From Sthenelais limicola (Eukaryota; Annelida; Polychaeta; Phyllodocida; Sigalionidae), in NCBI GenBank assembly GCA_942159475.1, contig OW804096.1:44949744-45013743 (forward strand): a stretch of 64,000 bases of DNA, read 5' to 3'. Under the pieces are notes generated by a model, which had not been told where the DNA came from, ran no database searches, and saw only the letters and a list, made by a program, of their open reading frames with translations. Below are positions 34,576 to 47,839 of this stretch, piece by piece (within the stretch, counting starts at the first letter, position 1; each line of letters begins with the position of its first letter). Made by a program: the position numbers and the translations under genes.

Positions 34576-34713
34576 GTGACTCATTTTCGTGTGACACATC
34601 ACAAATAAAAAAAAATATTTTAAAACAAATATTAAAGTTTACTATCCTTAAGAACTGACCGATCTCATCTTTTCAAATGTTGTGGTATCTCAAAATCTAT
34701 GTTTGGTGACTTA
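34576..34713. repeat. Dispersed repeat family R2, copy 1, with tRNA-type B box nearby
   Basis: GTGACTCATTTTCGTGTGACACATCAC (split by position here) and a block around TCTCATCTTTTCAAATGTTG recur in 46645-47062, in a different internal arrangement. About 60 bases downstream (34772-34782) the sequence GGTTCGAATCC is a perfect pol III B box, though no matching A box was seen. Confidence 0.5.
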
Positions 34714-35555
34714 ATTGAATCTCAAATCGTGCATAATTGTATTCGGGGCTTTAAGCAGGCCAAAGGGTACTGGGTTCGAATCCTAATAAATAAGCGGCCT
34801 AGCCTATAATGCTATAAGTATGTTATTGATAGATACACCTCGATCAGGGAAATGACAATCCCTTTAAAACAGTCTGGTGTGTTTAAGAAAGGCAGACACG
34901 TAAAATTATTATCTCTCAGACGGATCAAATCGGTGAAAATTAACCTGGAAGACATGCTGCATGGACGTGGCTCGCTATAATTAGTTTTTAGAACGGCCGC
35001 TTCTCCTGGACAGCGACACCGTCTGATGGTCAAACATATGGCACCTTGGTTTATTCAAATTGACACCAGGGGGCGCATGTTAGAGCATAAATGTACATCA
35101 GCCACAGTAGGCTGCAGTATAAATGCATATATTCGGAATATGTATTCAGGGAGGTGGATATAGAAGAAACCAGCATACATTTAAACTCTTCACTCAATGT
35201 CTGGAGTTTAGCCTCACTGTAGGCTACATTTTAAAACATGGTACCTTTTTGACCAAACAGGATGAGCTCATTTTGTTCTGAATATCCACCAATCCCTATA
35301 GGTGCGGTTTTATAACAAAATGTCAACGCCAAGTCATCCAAAACAAATAGATGTTAGAAAGTGGCGTGGCACGATCAGAACCTGTGATCTGCCCGCTCTA
35401 TATGACACCTAGTAGGCCTATATTTCAAAATCTTCTGTGCGGGCTACAGTTCACATTGGGATCATACTTTGGGATTCCACTATCCACAATAACAATTTTT
35501 AAACAGTGGTTTGGAGTGCTAATTATCATCCTGCTATGATAGGTGAGACGTCTTA

Positions 35556-36230
35556 TGCTGGGGGCACATTTTCACGATTTCAAGGCCGATTTGACACCTA
35601 CGATTCGTTGTACGATCTCGTTTCAGTGGTTCACAAATCGTGCAGGTTCACAACTAATCGTGGGGCTTGATTTTGGGGCACACATGCATGATTTCGGGGC
35701 CGATTTCAGTGCAGGTTTCCAAGTTTGAGATTGTGAAGCACAATTTGGGTTGAGATCGTGAGTGTGTATGTGTACAGGAACCAACGATGCTTAGCACCAA
35801 TGGTAGGTTCACGATGAAACGTGGGTGGGTGCCACGTCTTTCCATAGTAGTGGAAAAACGTGGATGATTGAACAACTGTATATTCACCAATTTGTCATGA
35901 ATCAAAGAGATTTTTTTACATGACATGCCTAGACATATTGTCTCAAGTATGTTAAAATATTGTTATTATAAATTTATTTTTTCTACCTTTTTTCTCAATA
36001 GTCGCAAGTACATGATAAACAATTTTTTTTCTCAAAATCACCATATAATTTGAGCTGATCTGAATTGTACGACCTAGACTCACGATCTCAGCCCAAATCG
36101 TGCTTCAAATCCAATGTGTCCGAGTAAAAACAAGCCGATTTCAGCAAAAATCATCACGATCTGAGTCCATGATTTGTTGTAGAACATGAAATCATACTAT
36201 TAGCTAAATCATGAATATGTGTCCGCCACT
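35556..36230. mobile_element. Candidate non-autonomous DNA transposon
   Basis: The left end (GGGGGCACATTTTCACGATTT, 35560-35580) and the reverse complement of the right end (36206-36226, GGACACATATTCATGATTT) form an imperfect terminal inverted repeat. The interior repeats a GGCACA...CGATTTC...GGCCGATTT unit at 35563-35600 and 35676-35710, and inverted ATCGTG/CACGAT pieces occur throughout. No target duplication was confirmed. Confidence 0.4.
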
Positions 36231-36458
36231 TTACCGGTGATTGAAACACATTTCCATATTAAAGAAAATCACAACAACTAGTTTGCTTCTAATTATGAAG
36301 AGATCCTATTTTTATCTATTGAACTTAATATTCCAGTCGATTTGCCAAACAATTGTGCACTTTTTCATAAAAGCATGAGATTTGGCATAGTGGTACTTTT
36401 TGATGTACTGATCATTTCTAGCTATAGACCCAATCTGGAATTTTGTTTCCTTGGTCAT

Positions 36459-37457
36459 GGTTGCTATGGAAACATTCTAATAAGGAACTTGGAATTTATA
36501 GTTACATCAGCCCCATTTTTGCAGGGGTAGTATGTTTTGAGGATTGATTCCTATACAGAATTTTTATGCTCTTTCATTTGGACTGGGTCCAACATCTGGG
36601 AAATGTGGGATGTGGTCACCATGGCAACCAAATCGAAAAATGGAATGTTTTGGTAACAAAATGAGAAATATTCTGTTTTTATCATCATGTTGCATATCAA
36701 AACAAAGCATTAAGAAGATTAATCGAACTATGCTCATGAATTTATTCTAAGAAAGTTCTGGTAACCATGGCAACCAAATACTCTCCAAAAAATGAGTCAA
36801 TATGGGTCCGATTTTGCTTATAAATCATGGGTGCAACAATGATTGAATATATTGTATGGATAGCCTAGCTCCGTAGCTTTAATTTGATATATAGACATCT
36901 TCATTGGTTGTCATAGTTACTGAGGTATGGCTCCACAAACATGGACTCAATATCACGTCTATTACCCTTGTATTGGCCCTTGCATAGACTTCCAGGTCAG
37001 AGTAGCCTACCATTGGGTATGACCATAAGACCTGCCTGTCAAGTCATTTTCTGTTCCTATTAAGGTCATTTTATTTTGATAGAGTGTTTTCGAGGGTGCT
37101 GATGAAGACAAGATAGGGTGCCAATCTTTTTTTCAACATTTCAGCCATTATGGGCCCTTTGTATGCAAATTAGCATAACATCAAAATCCCTGAGTCCATT
37201 TTGGTGGGGGTAGGTATATTTGAAACTGACCTACGATCCAGGTAACAAACTGTAGCTAGGCAAATAAACACTTTAAACTCATGTTGCTAAGCAACCTGTT
37301 GCCCTAGTAACAAGTTAATAACAGCAACAAAATCCTTGGGTCCATTTTAGTGGGGGTAGGTATGGTTGAAATCAAGCTAGAATCCACTTAAACACATGTT
37401 GCCAGGCAAATAAACAATTAGAATGGCTGTTGCTAAGCAACCGGTTGCCCTAGCAAC
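36459..37457. repeat. Cluster of RFX X-box-like palindromes in a repeat
   Basis: At least eight sites fit or nearly fit the X-box pattern RYYNYY-N(1-3)-RRNRAC. They are at 36459-36473, 36615-36629, 36760-36775, 36906-36920, 37283-37295, 37298-37311, 37429-37441 and 37444-37457. GTTGCTAAGCAAC occurs twice as a perfect palindrome, each time followed by a second site two bases on. The sites sit in repetitive DNA with no gene. Confidence 0.65.
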
Positions 37458-37560
37458 GAACCAATGAGATTGGTGGATTCCTTGGGTTCAATATAGGGGG
37501 GGTAGGTAAGGTTAAAATTGTTCTAGCAGTGATACTTTTGCAGTGGGAGACAGGAATCCA
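37183..37560 (+). repeat. Imperfect tandem repeat, period about 147 bp
   Basis: Units begin with AAAATCCNTGRGTCCATTTT followed by GTGGGGGTAGGTA, at about 37183, 37329 and 37476 (the last is partial). The first two end with the paired X-box-like palindromes, so those sites were multiplied by tandem duplication. Confidence 0.7.
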
Positions 37561-37834
37561 TTACAAAAGGCGGCCATTTTGGAAAATGGCTGCCATAGTC
37601 GTTTGGGGGGAAAATCGCGATGGCCCTATGTTCTAAAATGTTCTTAAGGTCCTCATGTACCACTGTGAGAAGTTTCATGCTTTAATCATTAAACCCACAA
37701 TTCATCCAATTTTAGGCTCTAATCTGCTCTACTATATTAAAGCCCACCCACCCACCTACCAAGCCATGTAGGTAGGCCTACTACTGTCATATCGCCTACA
37801 TGGCACCCTGCACGAAAAGTGTAAGGCCAGCTGT

Positions 37835-37899
37835 GAGCTGTTTTGAATGTGTGACCTTCCATGCAGGAGGCGGACGCTCTGCCACAGAGCTAATTCCTA
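37835..37899 (-). repeat. tRNA-like SINE relic
   Basis: On the minus strand, TTAGCTCTGTGGCAGAGCG forms a tRNA D-arm (GCTC/GAGC) and A box. It is followed by an anticodon-arm-like stretch and a variable-loop-like AAGGTC. The T-arm is degenerate and lacks a good B box, and no acceptor stem pairs. A tRNA-derived SINE head or dead tRNA copy is more likely than a working tRNA gene. Confidence 0.45.
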
Positions 37900-39833
37900 A
37901 GGTTGGGAGTTCTAGGCTTCATTCTACTTCTGATCTAGAGCGTGTTTGAATGAATGGGTAGGCCTAGTGCCGAGTGTTGATGCCCAGGATGAGATTGCAT
38001 GGGACTCGGCTAGTAGCTAAACGAAATGTCTGTCAGTGTTTACATCCATTGGAATAACATTACTGTAGGCTTTGCCGGCATTATTTAGTGAATTACCGGA
38101 GGTATGAAAGACCAGGTATGTGTCTAAAAAAAAGTATCATAGATAAGTGTTGCTGGACATGACAAGTGAGTTCACATGGTGATTTTAGGCTGTAGCATGT
38201 TTACATTGGTTTCCTGTAATTAAGTGAGGCAGTGTTGTGTTGAGGCTTCGGTTCTGGCAGTGGAGTCCTGAGATTGAGTTGAACCCTTATGGCTTGTCAG
38301 CCGGACACAGACACCCGTTCATCAAGAGGAATGTCCTGTTCATATGGTGGTAATCCTGTCTATAAAACCCTAGGAATAATTGTATTGAATACTCATGTGA
38401 TATGACGGTGCCATTATCATGTTCAACTCATCACATTGGGCTGCAAATATTAAGACACTGATTCAGTTGCTTATAATTTAATCAATATTGCATGTATTGC
38501 AGAGCAATGAGTGCAATATTCACACACCTTCAACAACGAGCAAGTTAACTGATGTATTATATTATATCATGCTTAGAAGGTATGGTATTAAATGATTAAA
38601 AGGAAGGTATTTGTACTAAACATAAGCTGTGCTAAGATATTATCATACTTGTGTCAAAACAGTTCCAGTTATCACATATTATGTGATATATGTGGCTGTC
38701 ATATCACATGTGAATATGTAATAGGTATACCAATGAGGTTAAATACTAGCCTATGAGCAGGTGAGAAGTATTGACTATCCTGAGACTGTAGCTAGGTGAT
38801 AACCTTGTATATTGTTGTAGAATTAAAATATCATGTTTGATAAATCTTGGCTAACGTTCTAAGTATATATGATTGCGCAGCTACAGCATTGTATCGAAGA
38901 CGGAAAGTCATGGTGTTGACAATGTTAGTATGGTGATTTGTCCTTTGCTGATGGGTGAACGGGCAGCTCGTCGCTCCTGCTGGGCGAGCTGTCATCAGTT
39001 CGGCATGATTGGAAAACATTTGAATGATAAAGTCATCACTTAGTATAAATACAGGTGTTGTTGCTACTGTAACCTCAGTCTACTTCTGCTCTTGCCAATA
39101 ACGATAAAGCACTTTTACATCAGATTCTGACTTGTTTCCTCACAAACTACCAATAGGGCGTAGTGGCTAAGTTTAGGCTACCCCGTTGGTAGGCTAGTAC
39201 ATTATACCACAATCAGGGGTTGTACACGCTGCAAATGAATGGATACATGCTATTGTATTATCTTGAATGGATCCACACATGAAAATATGACCCTTTTTTA
39301 GCCTGAGTGTAAGAAGCATTCGTTTTATTCGACCAGGGATATCACTTGAAGCCTGCCAATGGGGCTTCTCGTGACATCCCTGGTTGAAAAAAACTTGTGG
39401 GCATCATACAGTAAGTCAGAAACCAACCACGTTACATCCTATCATATAACTCGATATGGGTTCTTGGTTAGTCTCCCCAACTGGTCCTATCTCTGTGAGC
39501 TTTTAACAGATGGTGAAGACAACAAAATGGCCAACGAACAACAACATACTGACGGCAACAATATATAGATGAAGGTCGCTGTTTGACTTTGTCCAAGAAT
39601 TAAGGTGTAACAAAAGAGCAATGTTCACTAAAGTTAGTGTATACTCTCAATAGTCTTAGTTTTGGAATAATTGTAGTTTCAAGAATGACAGTTCCCATAA
39701 AGAAATATAATCCAACATCCCCCGGTTTTACTCTGAAGGTTGTCTCCATTGGGCGAATGTGCATATATTTGCAGGCTTTTCGGTCAAAACAATTATAATT
39801 ATTAGTGTTATTGTTATCGGGCATTAAGATACT
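37900..39833. other. Intergenic, no gene seen
   Basis: No coding signal. A small palindromic patch built on TATCACAT/ATGTGATA occurs at 38668-38712. Confidence 0.6.
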
Positions 39834-39837
39834 TTAA

Positions 39838-40554
39838 AGGCAAACGCTACTATCTTAAATCTAACAGTTTTGGAGAGAGTATTATTTGGCCAATAATTCT
39901 ATGCCTCCTTTTTATAGAGTGCATTGTTATTTCTATTCTAAAAACAACAAATACCTGGTGCAAATTTTAAATTAAAAATTCGAAAAAATCCACAATTTCT
40001 CATTTTTTTTTTAAAAAACAATTTTATTTTTCTCCCCATCGAAGATGAATGTCATTTTTTTATACTTTAGTATATGATTCTTTAAGTATGTGTCTTCATA
40101 AAACTGATAAAATAATAATGGGTCACCATGCTAGTTTCCCCCTATATTTGTATAGAATATTATCTGCACTATATGTGTAGAAAATTTTGGGACATTAGGA
40201 GTTTCCATTTTTGTTTTATTCCCAAAACCATGAAAAAAAAATAGATTTGCATATTAAATGGGTACAACTGAGAGTACCCACAGCTACCTCTGTTTCCCAA
40301 ACATGTCTATTTCAGACAGCTACAATTTTTTTTCAACGCAATGACATACATTTTTTCCATTTTATATGTAGTATGTAACCTGCACTATGTGTAGAAAATT
40401 TGTGAACAGTAGGAGTAGCCATTAATTGTTTGTTTTATTATAAAACGTGATAAAATGCGCCGTTTCTCCATAGACTAAAGGAATAGTACGTAAAATGCCC
40501 GTATATAAATGGTATGGAAAAGGGGGGCGTGGCAGTGAATAGTAGAGTTCGCCT
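39838..40554. mobile_element. TTAA-flanked MITE (piggyBac-like)
   Basis: TTAA lies on both sides (39834-39837 and 40555-40558). The ends AGGCAAACGCTACTAT (left) and AGGCGAACTCTACTAT (right, reverse complement) form an inverted repeat with two mismatches over 16 bases. Perfect TTAA duplications are the signature of piggyBac-superfamily transposition. The 717-bp interior is AT-rich and non-coding, so the element would depend on a transposase from elsewhere. Confidence 0.7.
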
Positions 40555-40558
40555 TTAA

Positions 40559-41870
40559 GTGCACCAGAGATGCGCTATAAACTGTGCTTTTGAGGTCCAT
40601 CTTATGAACGCAAAGCGAAACGCAGGAAAGACCATATGCCTCTTATAATAGACATAATGTTTGTATATATGCTTAATATTTATGAAAAATGCAATTCCAT
40701 ACTCAATTAATAAAAAGTAGAATCAATAGTATCATGATGTGTGTATAGACTTCAAAACATGCCAAGCATAACATGAACGAATGAGCATGATATGTGTGGA
40801 CTACATATACTTCATAATTAAAGCGGTGTTCGTTTGCTGAGTGTTACCAGTATACAGTTGAGTGAAACCAAAACGGGGTCGATTTCCATTATAAGCACAT
40901 CAAAGCAGGAGTTATGGCATGCCAAATGATATCCTGTTCCGATTCCGATTTCAGATTTTAATTGGTTTAAACAACCAATGAGCTCCCTTCTGAGGAACAT
41001 TTGATACTATATTTAATTAAACAAATCATAGGCATACTATTCTTATCGCAGACTGCGCAGAGATCGAATAAATATTTCATCATATTAGTGTTCGTAGAAA
41101 GCAAGTATTCAAACTCGGTCAGTCGTGTAACACAAGTAATACATGGCATTAATCCAACCAAAGGACAAGACAAAAATATGGCCTATTATTATAATATAAT
41201 ATATGTAATAAGTATACAGAGATGGCAGATGTACAATTGATGCGACCGTTTGCATACACAAATATGCACATGCTATAAAACAATCATTAATAGCGAAAAG
41301 AATGGATGGGTACATGTGCGCTATCAGTGGATTTGCACTATTGATTGATAGTGCTGCACACCCAAAATAGCATTCCTCGTTTGTGCAAATATACATTATT
41401 CTTCCGTGAGTGATGTCATGGATAAGAATACTCCTCGGACATTCCCAATCCATGCAAAGAAAAACTTTAGACTGCAGTAAGTCCTAAGCATCTTAATTCA
41501 TCCTGAATTGAATGTCAATAAAAGTGAGAAGGCATACTACACATGACAATTAATAAAATGGGTAAAACGTTATATTAATTTACATTTAAATGTAGAATAT
41601 GTCATAACAGAATATAATATATCATATATTATATTCAATTAATCCAATCAGTTTCCCAAAGATGACCAACCCAGATCGAAATACTGGACATTAAAGGTAA
41701 ACCGGACAAACCAAGATGCTGCCCGACTTAGTGTGGTTCTTTCTTCCATGATGAATATAGTCACATTTCAGTCCTTCCTGGAGTATTTGTAGGCTATCTT
41801 GTACCAGCACGTCCGGGGACATCCATCGCTTTATGCAACATATAAAAATACTGGTGTCTGTCCGGTTTAA
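40559..41870. other. Intergenic, no gene seen
   Basis: AT-rich, with short featureless frames on both strands (longest 114 codons, 41109-41453 minus, no recognised domain). Confidence 0.6.
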
Positions 41871-41874
41871 GCCG

Positions 41875-42062
41875 TGCACACACATAGCGAATTTGCCTCC
41901 CGATTGCCCCCCGATTTAGGTCTCCCGATGAATCCTATGATTTCATTTCCAATCCTTGTTTATGTTTTTGAAATAACATGAACCAGAATTGGAAATGAAA
42001 TCATAGGATTCACCAGAGGACCTTAATCGAGGACAATCGGGAGGCAAATCGGCTGTGTGTGT
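41875..42062. mobile_element. Foldback element, 75-bp arms
   Basis: The left arm (about 41879-41953) and right arm (about 41988-42062) are inverted copies of each other with scattered mismatches and a 34-base loop. The innermost 25 bases, ending TTTCATTTCCAAT, are identical. Arms contain repeated TCCCGAT units. The ends are CACACA-rich. It is a foldback MITE; the superfamily is unknown. Confidence 0.75.
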
Positions 42063-42108
42063 CCACCCCTTTAGAATATACATGTTTGGTCACTGCCACG
42101 AACTGTCT

Positions 42109-42275
42109 TTGGGCTATAACAACTTAAGGCAGAGACTAAAACAATAATAACCTCCATTTTGGGCCTGCTGGTGCACTGTTTGTCCATAATACCCCCAGCT
42201 GCGTCTCGGGAATAGGCACCAAAGCAGTGCACCAGCAGCCCCTCAATGTCAGTCATTAATCCTTTAATATCCACC
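42109..42275 (-). repeat. Dispersed repeat family R1, copy 2
   Basis: Reverse-oriented copy of the R1 family, directly beside the foldback element. Read on the minus strand it opens AAAGGATTAATGACTGACA, has the internal inverted pair CTGCTGGTGCACTG/CAGTGCACCAGCAG, and ends at TTAAGTTGTTATAGCCCAAA. It is the fullest copy together with 50545-50707. Confidence 0.75.
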
Positions 42276-45200
42276 GATCGACAGTGCAACAATTAATCGA
42301 TAGTTGCACAATCGTGATTGTGCCTTGATTGAGGCTTCCCGCAGTGCGATTGATTGATAGCGCAAATCTACCAATCATGGATAAAATATCCATTTAACAA
42401 TACATTAAAAGCGTATTTGAAAAAGACACTAAAATAAAGACAAGTCGAGTTTATTGAATGGAATGTACATGTAGGCCAGTGTGGAGAAAATTAATACATT
42501 GCAGTTACAAATACAAAATAGATAAGCAATAATCTCTGCAAATCAAAGTTCGTGTTAACATTTATACATTGAAACATATATGGAGGGCAAACCATAATAG
42601 ATTTTTACAGGCATTTATTAATTACGCAAATAATATCACAGATGAATCTCTCATGAGATATAATTCATAACAACATTGACATGCAACATAAATACTATTC
42701 AAGTTAGCATGGGTAAGAGTTTACAGTACAAAAAATAGCTCTGATCATGAATATTCAAAGATAATGTAAACCCCTAGTAAATATTCAGTTTCACAGTATA
42801 TATATGCTACCTCACTATAAAATATGGGCAATTTAACTAGGGTTAAACGAGAAATTCTTGCTTGGTACCGTTGATGCTAATGTTCTAACATAATTATATT
42901 ACAGATATACCACATTATTTCATACACATCCATACCAACATGACATCTCGTCACCCGATCCTAAGTTTCTATATTTGCAACAAAGATTTCTTAATTTGCT
43001 TGTTTACGCACCCCCTTAATAAAGAAAATCAAGGCAATTCAGTGCCATTTTTTTTAAAAATGAGCACTGCTGCGTAAATGGGCGTGTATGAAGTCTTTGG
43101 TACAGCTAAGACTTATGTGATTGGCAGAAGTAATATATCCTAGTAGTAAGGTAGAAGAAGAATACAAAGGCACAATACATTTAAATTCTGCCCGATCTAA
43201 TCACTCCGTGTTCATACGTATTACTATTGTTATAGAATGTTGTATAAATGAACAGGCGACACGAGAACACATAGCATGCAAGATCGCATGATTATATCCA
43301 AGTGGGCCCATGGGCCACCTTGACACCAGATATTTGTCTCAGTGCCATTTTAGAAGCACTTCCTCTATCTTTTTTCTTTTTACCTCCCATGCTAGTTATC
43401 AAAGAATCAATCACGCACGCTCCACTATAAGCTGTACAGATGTTTTGGTGCAATGGGAACAAACTTAACTTATTTTATGACTGTTCTCATTAAACTCCAT
43501 ATCAAAGTCTTCTTTTTGAATACATGTACACTCTGGTAGATAAAACGATGAATTTTGAATGTGATATCTTGTGACTGATAAATGAAGTGGGATTATATAG
43601 GAGCCGCTGTTTTACATTGAAGACCAGAATATGTCGCATATAATGCCCTCGTTGTGTCTCGGCCTCATATTCACTGAAACAGTCTTTATGGTAATGGAGG
43701 CCATCTAATCATTTTAGAAATAATTTAGGTAGAGTTCTCATTCTTTTTACTTTGCCTTTAATAACCTTAATAATATACATGCTTCAGTGTCGCCGACCTG
43801 CTGTTCTGGTCGCCATATTGTCCCCTCCACTCTAATGGATTTGATCCCTCTGTCACCTGCTAAAGCCAACATGCTCCGTGCCTCTACACTAAAGAAGGGA
43901 TCTAATCCATTTAGAAGTAATTTTAGAACTCTTTAGGATATTTTCTGCATTCATTTACATTTTAACTAAGCTTAACATTATTTGTCATTATGAACATCTT
44001 TGTAGATGCTCCTCATGCTTTGTTATATTTTGCTCAATGTGGTCGGGAATGTGGTCAGCAGCCATATATCACACTTAAATACCATTTCACACTACACTTC
44101 AGAAAGCACTTTGACGTACTTTCTAGAATTCTGTTCTGTCTACTTTGGCTTTGTCGTGTGAAAAGGGAAAAGCTGCACGGGGTTGCTTGCGTATGCTCTA
44201 CATTTCACGCCTTGATGCAACGCGCCTCTAAAGAGAATACACTTTTGGGGAATGCGCCAGCAGGGTAGTTCTAATGTATTTTATAGTAACCCGCCCTGAT
44301 AGAGATGATTTTTAATACCAAGAGCGGAGAATATATATTCAATATTGTCTGTTAACGAGGTGTAAAATGTATTCTGCCTGTATTGGCATAGTATCAAAAG
44401 TGATAAAATCTGTAAAAAAAAATTATATATATATAATTTATATAAAAATAGGCCTGGTGTATATTACCCACCTCATATGCCGTATGCCATAATGGCTATA
44501 TTGTGCTTACTTTCTCCATACTATGCAAAGTATAACTCATAATGACGGTCCAAAAGATAGAGAGGGCAGACATATTAAGACCGATGTAGCTGACGTCCAA
44601 TCAAAGCAGCAGGCAAAGTCATAAAAATTGCGTACCCTTCAATTGATTTGAATTTTCAATGACAAATTTAACTACATTATGGAACCAATAAACACGAAAT
44701 AAAGGTAATTTTATAGTATGAACATAACATATGACGGACTCACTGTGTGTGGGGGGGGGGGTGATTTTTTAATATAGATTTGCACTGCAACAGGTTCAAA
44801 TTTATTATTTCTATGGGGACGTTAACATATAATTCTTTTTTATTTTATCGGAGACCCGATTTTGAGAAGGTTATTATTGGTCAAGGTTGACCTTGTTCTT
44901 GAAACATGGGTGTTTTATGGGTTCCTGACAAAACTAAATATGCTGCACAATCATCTTGCAGTTCAGCATGGTTTCATGCAGTAGGAATCGAAGATGCTAT
45001 ATATACAAAATGTATTGTACATTATAAAGCGTTTTTAATGATTTCAGTGAGTGCGGGGGTGGGTGCAATAACTAATAACTAAAAAAATATCCATTATTCG
45101 GCTTCAGAACCTCCTTTGTGAACTAATTTAATGAGCTCGGAAACCTGAATGACCTCATTTTCTTAGCATATGTACATGGAAAAACAATCTTATGGCCACC

Positions 45201-46644
45201 GCAGTGTTCTTGCACATGCAGGCATAACTTTCAATAATATATTAAGAATACCGTAGTGTCAATTATATTCCAAGTTAGGTTGTTATCACACACAGCAGAG
45301 TGACATCTGGATATATGTGATATTGTTTGATATGAACACGTTGATAATTACGTAAAGAACATTAAAAATGCACAAGAACATTTAAAAATGCCCACTCATG
45401 ATATAAATACAAAATGTAAACTTAAAGTTGACATACTTGAGGCTGCTTTCTTTTGATGCACCTCCTACATCAAGAAAGCTCTCGCGCGCATACCAACTTA
45501 TCATAACGTTTTGTCTAAATTTACAAGCACATGCCGAGTATGCCCGGGAAGGTACGTGTACATACAAGGCCATAGGTCAAGTTGTTCCCTAGGCTTACGA
45601 GGCATGTAGCTGTCCACCTTGGATGAATATATTGCGTCTACTCTCAATTAGAATATGTTTGGGCTTTTCGAGACCTAAATAAGTGGTCATTATATTTTAG
45701 GATACCAACTGAGCAGAGGGAGTGAAATAGATAGAACCACCTAGCCTAATATATAATTAGAATATAGTATTAACAACCCATATGTAGCTGATAAGAGGAG
45801 GACATTTAATGTCATCAATGAAATTGGGATAGAAACGAGTCAGTCATGCAAAATAATTGACAATCACATGAAAGTGTCAATTTTATTCTGTGTGGTATGT
45901 AACATGACTCTTCATTATTCGTTTGTGCCACCAGTGACCACGAAAGGCTGCCAATCAGCCCAGCTGATAGGGTCATGACAGCTCATTTACTTATTAATTA
46001 CATGAGCACCCGCAGTTGCCGCTCGTCCCTGCTTCAATCTTGTATTTGATCAAATTACGTTAGGTAAGATGGATTCACAATTTTAGGTGACGGCCCAAAT
46101 ATGTTCTAAAGGGATTAGAAACCGCCGTTTTCTCGAGCATTGATAGGCCTACTAGTATTCAGCGACTAACGTTGCGGTCCCCTATAGCTAATTAAGTAAC
46201 ACCCTCCAGCTTCCAAAAACGTTTGTTTCTAATCCCATGGTAAGCTACAGGCATTTTCCTATATGCTTTCACCACATTCAAAGTATGTTCATGCTATTTG
46301 CGTACCGTACACACAACCTGAGGGTGTAGCCTTATTATGATTATCAATTACTGTTCCTATGTCACATAGATCTATACCTCACGCTTGCATGGTGATATAA
46401 ACCTAAATATATAGGCCCACCATATAGTTATAACTGTTCCAAAGCAACCTACCCATCTCTTTTAAGGTAGGACTAATGTACGTAGAGAACTACCGGTACC
46501 ATAATTCCTTTGTAAACTGAGCAAGTCCACAAAAAGAAGGCCAATACGTAGTAGGCCTACAAACAAAACAATACTATAGGCAGCTAATTGAATTGTAGCC
46601 TACATTTAGACATATATATTATATATAAAGCCTATAAGGACATC
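42276..46644. other. Intergenic, no gene supported
   Basis: About 4.4 kb. At 43831-43851 and 43894-43914 an inverted pair (TCTAATGGATTTGATCCCT type) makes a stem of about 20 bases with a 42-base loop, with direct repeats outside it. The frame at 43990-44268 (plus, 92 codons) shows no domain. Confidence 0.5.
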
Positions 46645-47062
46645 ATGTTATGTGTTTCTGGAAAATGAGTCACAAGTCGCAAAAAAATTATATTATTCCA
46701 AGTGATTTATTCACAAGTTCTCTTTGTTGGAAATCTCTCATTCTTGGAGGGTTAAGTGCTGTTAGTATGTCACAAATTTCAAGGCTGTGGATTGAATATA
46801 TCATTGCGTTTCGAAGGTCATCCTATGGAGTATATTTAATTCCTTTACTGGTAACTACCCACACAGAAATATTGCAAACATTTTTCATACATAGGGCCTA
46901 AATATATCAAACAAAAAATATAGGCTTAGAAATACATCTTAGCCTAGATGTCCTTAATGTTTACCACCATTGGAATCGGCTTCATCTCATCTTTTCAAAT
47001 ATGATGATATCCCAAAATACATTTTTGTGACTTGTGACTCATTTCCCTGAAACATATCACAG
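46645..47062. mobile_element. MITE candidate, about 38-bp terminal inverted repeats (family R2)
   Basis: The left end (about 46645-46685, containing AAATGAGTCACAAGTCGC) and the reverse complement of the right end (about 47022-47060) match over roughly 38 bases with several mismatches. A block in the right half, CATCTCATCTTTTCAAAT, recurs at 34661-34680. No target duplication was identified. Confidence 0.55.
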
Positions 47063-47839
47063 GCCTATATAATTATAAACAAAATATTCGTTTCCTGACT
47101 GTGACCGGGTAATGGGACCAGGCCAGCAAAGCATCATTAGCAGGCATGCTATAGTATAGGCTAGCTATATCGCGGTAGGTTATTATTAAATGTAGGCTAC
47201 ACCCTTACATAATGTATAGTTATACACTCAGTTGTCAATGTTTTCATGAAAAATAGTGTACTTTGCGTCGAACAGAAGTAGTGCTATCAAGGTCAGTCGA
47301 CAAAAGGCAGTACCGGTATAAGATAGAGCGCAGAGCAATATGTACGCAGGCGGCAAATTTGATACACTATCAATGAAAAGACGCTGTCTACCTTCGTTCC
47401 GGTTGCTCATGCACATGAGTTGACCTTTTACAGGACGGGTGCGCTGCTGAAGGCCGACAGATGTGAAGATGAAGAGCTGTTTTCACCCTCTTATCCTTGT
47501 GTCCTACGTATGTTAGATGGCAGAAGCTAAAAGGAACGCTTTCTTCAACAGTAAATTAAAAAGTTAAGAGTTGTCTTTCGTTGAGATGTGACAAACGGAA
47601 TGAGAATACATCACCCATCCGCACACCCGCAGGCCGGGATAGTTGTGTTCATTGAGCATGCGCCCGCTGACATTCCAACATGGCGGTAGAATGAAACCTA
47701 AACAATCAGGCACTGCTAGCACATTTGGATAATGCAATGATATATTATGGCTTATCTTGACATATTACCCCGCCCATGCATTGTGGGCCTCACTGGATAT
47801 CTTTCCCGTGGCAATAGTTAATTCAAACGGAGGATAACT
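47063..47839. other. Upstream region of INPP5E
   Basis: No coding gene recognised. The stretch from about 47,430 to 47,830 is less AT-rich than its surroundings and contains AACATGGCGG and GCATGCGCCC, as in a CpG-containing promoter region. Confidence 0.4.

Noticed and set aside
36459..37457. Reading the X-box-like cluster as an INPP5E enhancer
   Set aside because: It lies over 10 kb from the gene inside repetitive DNA; no evidence links the two.
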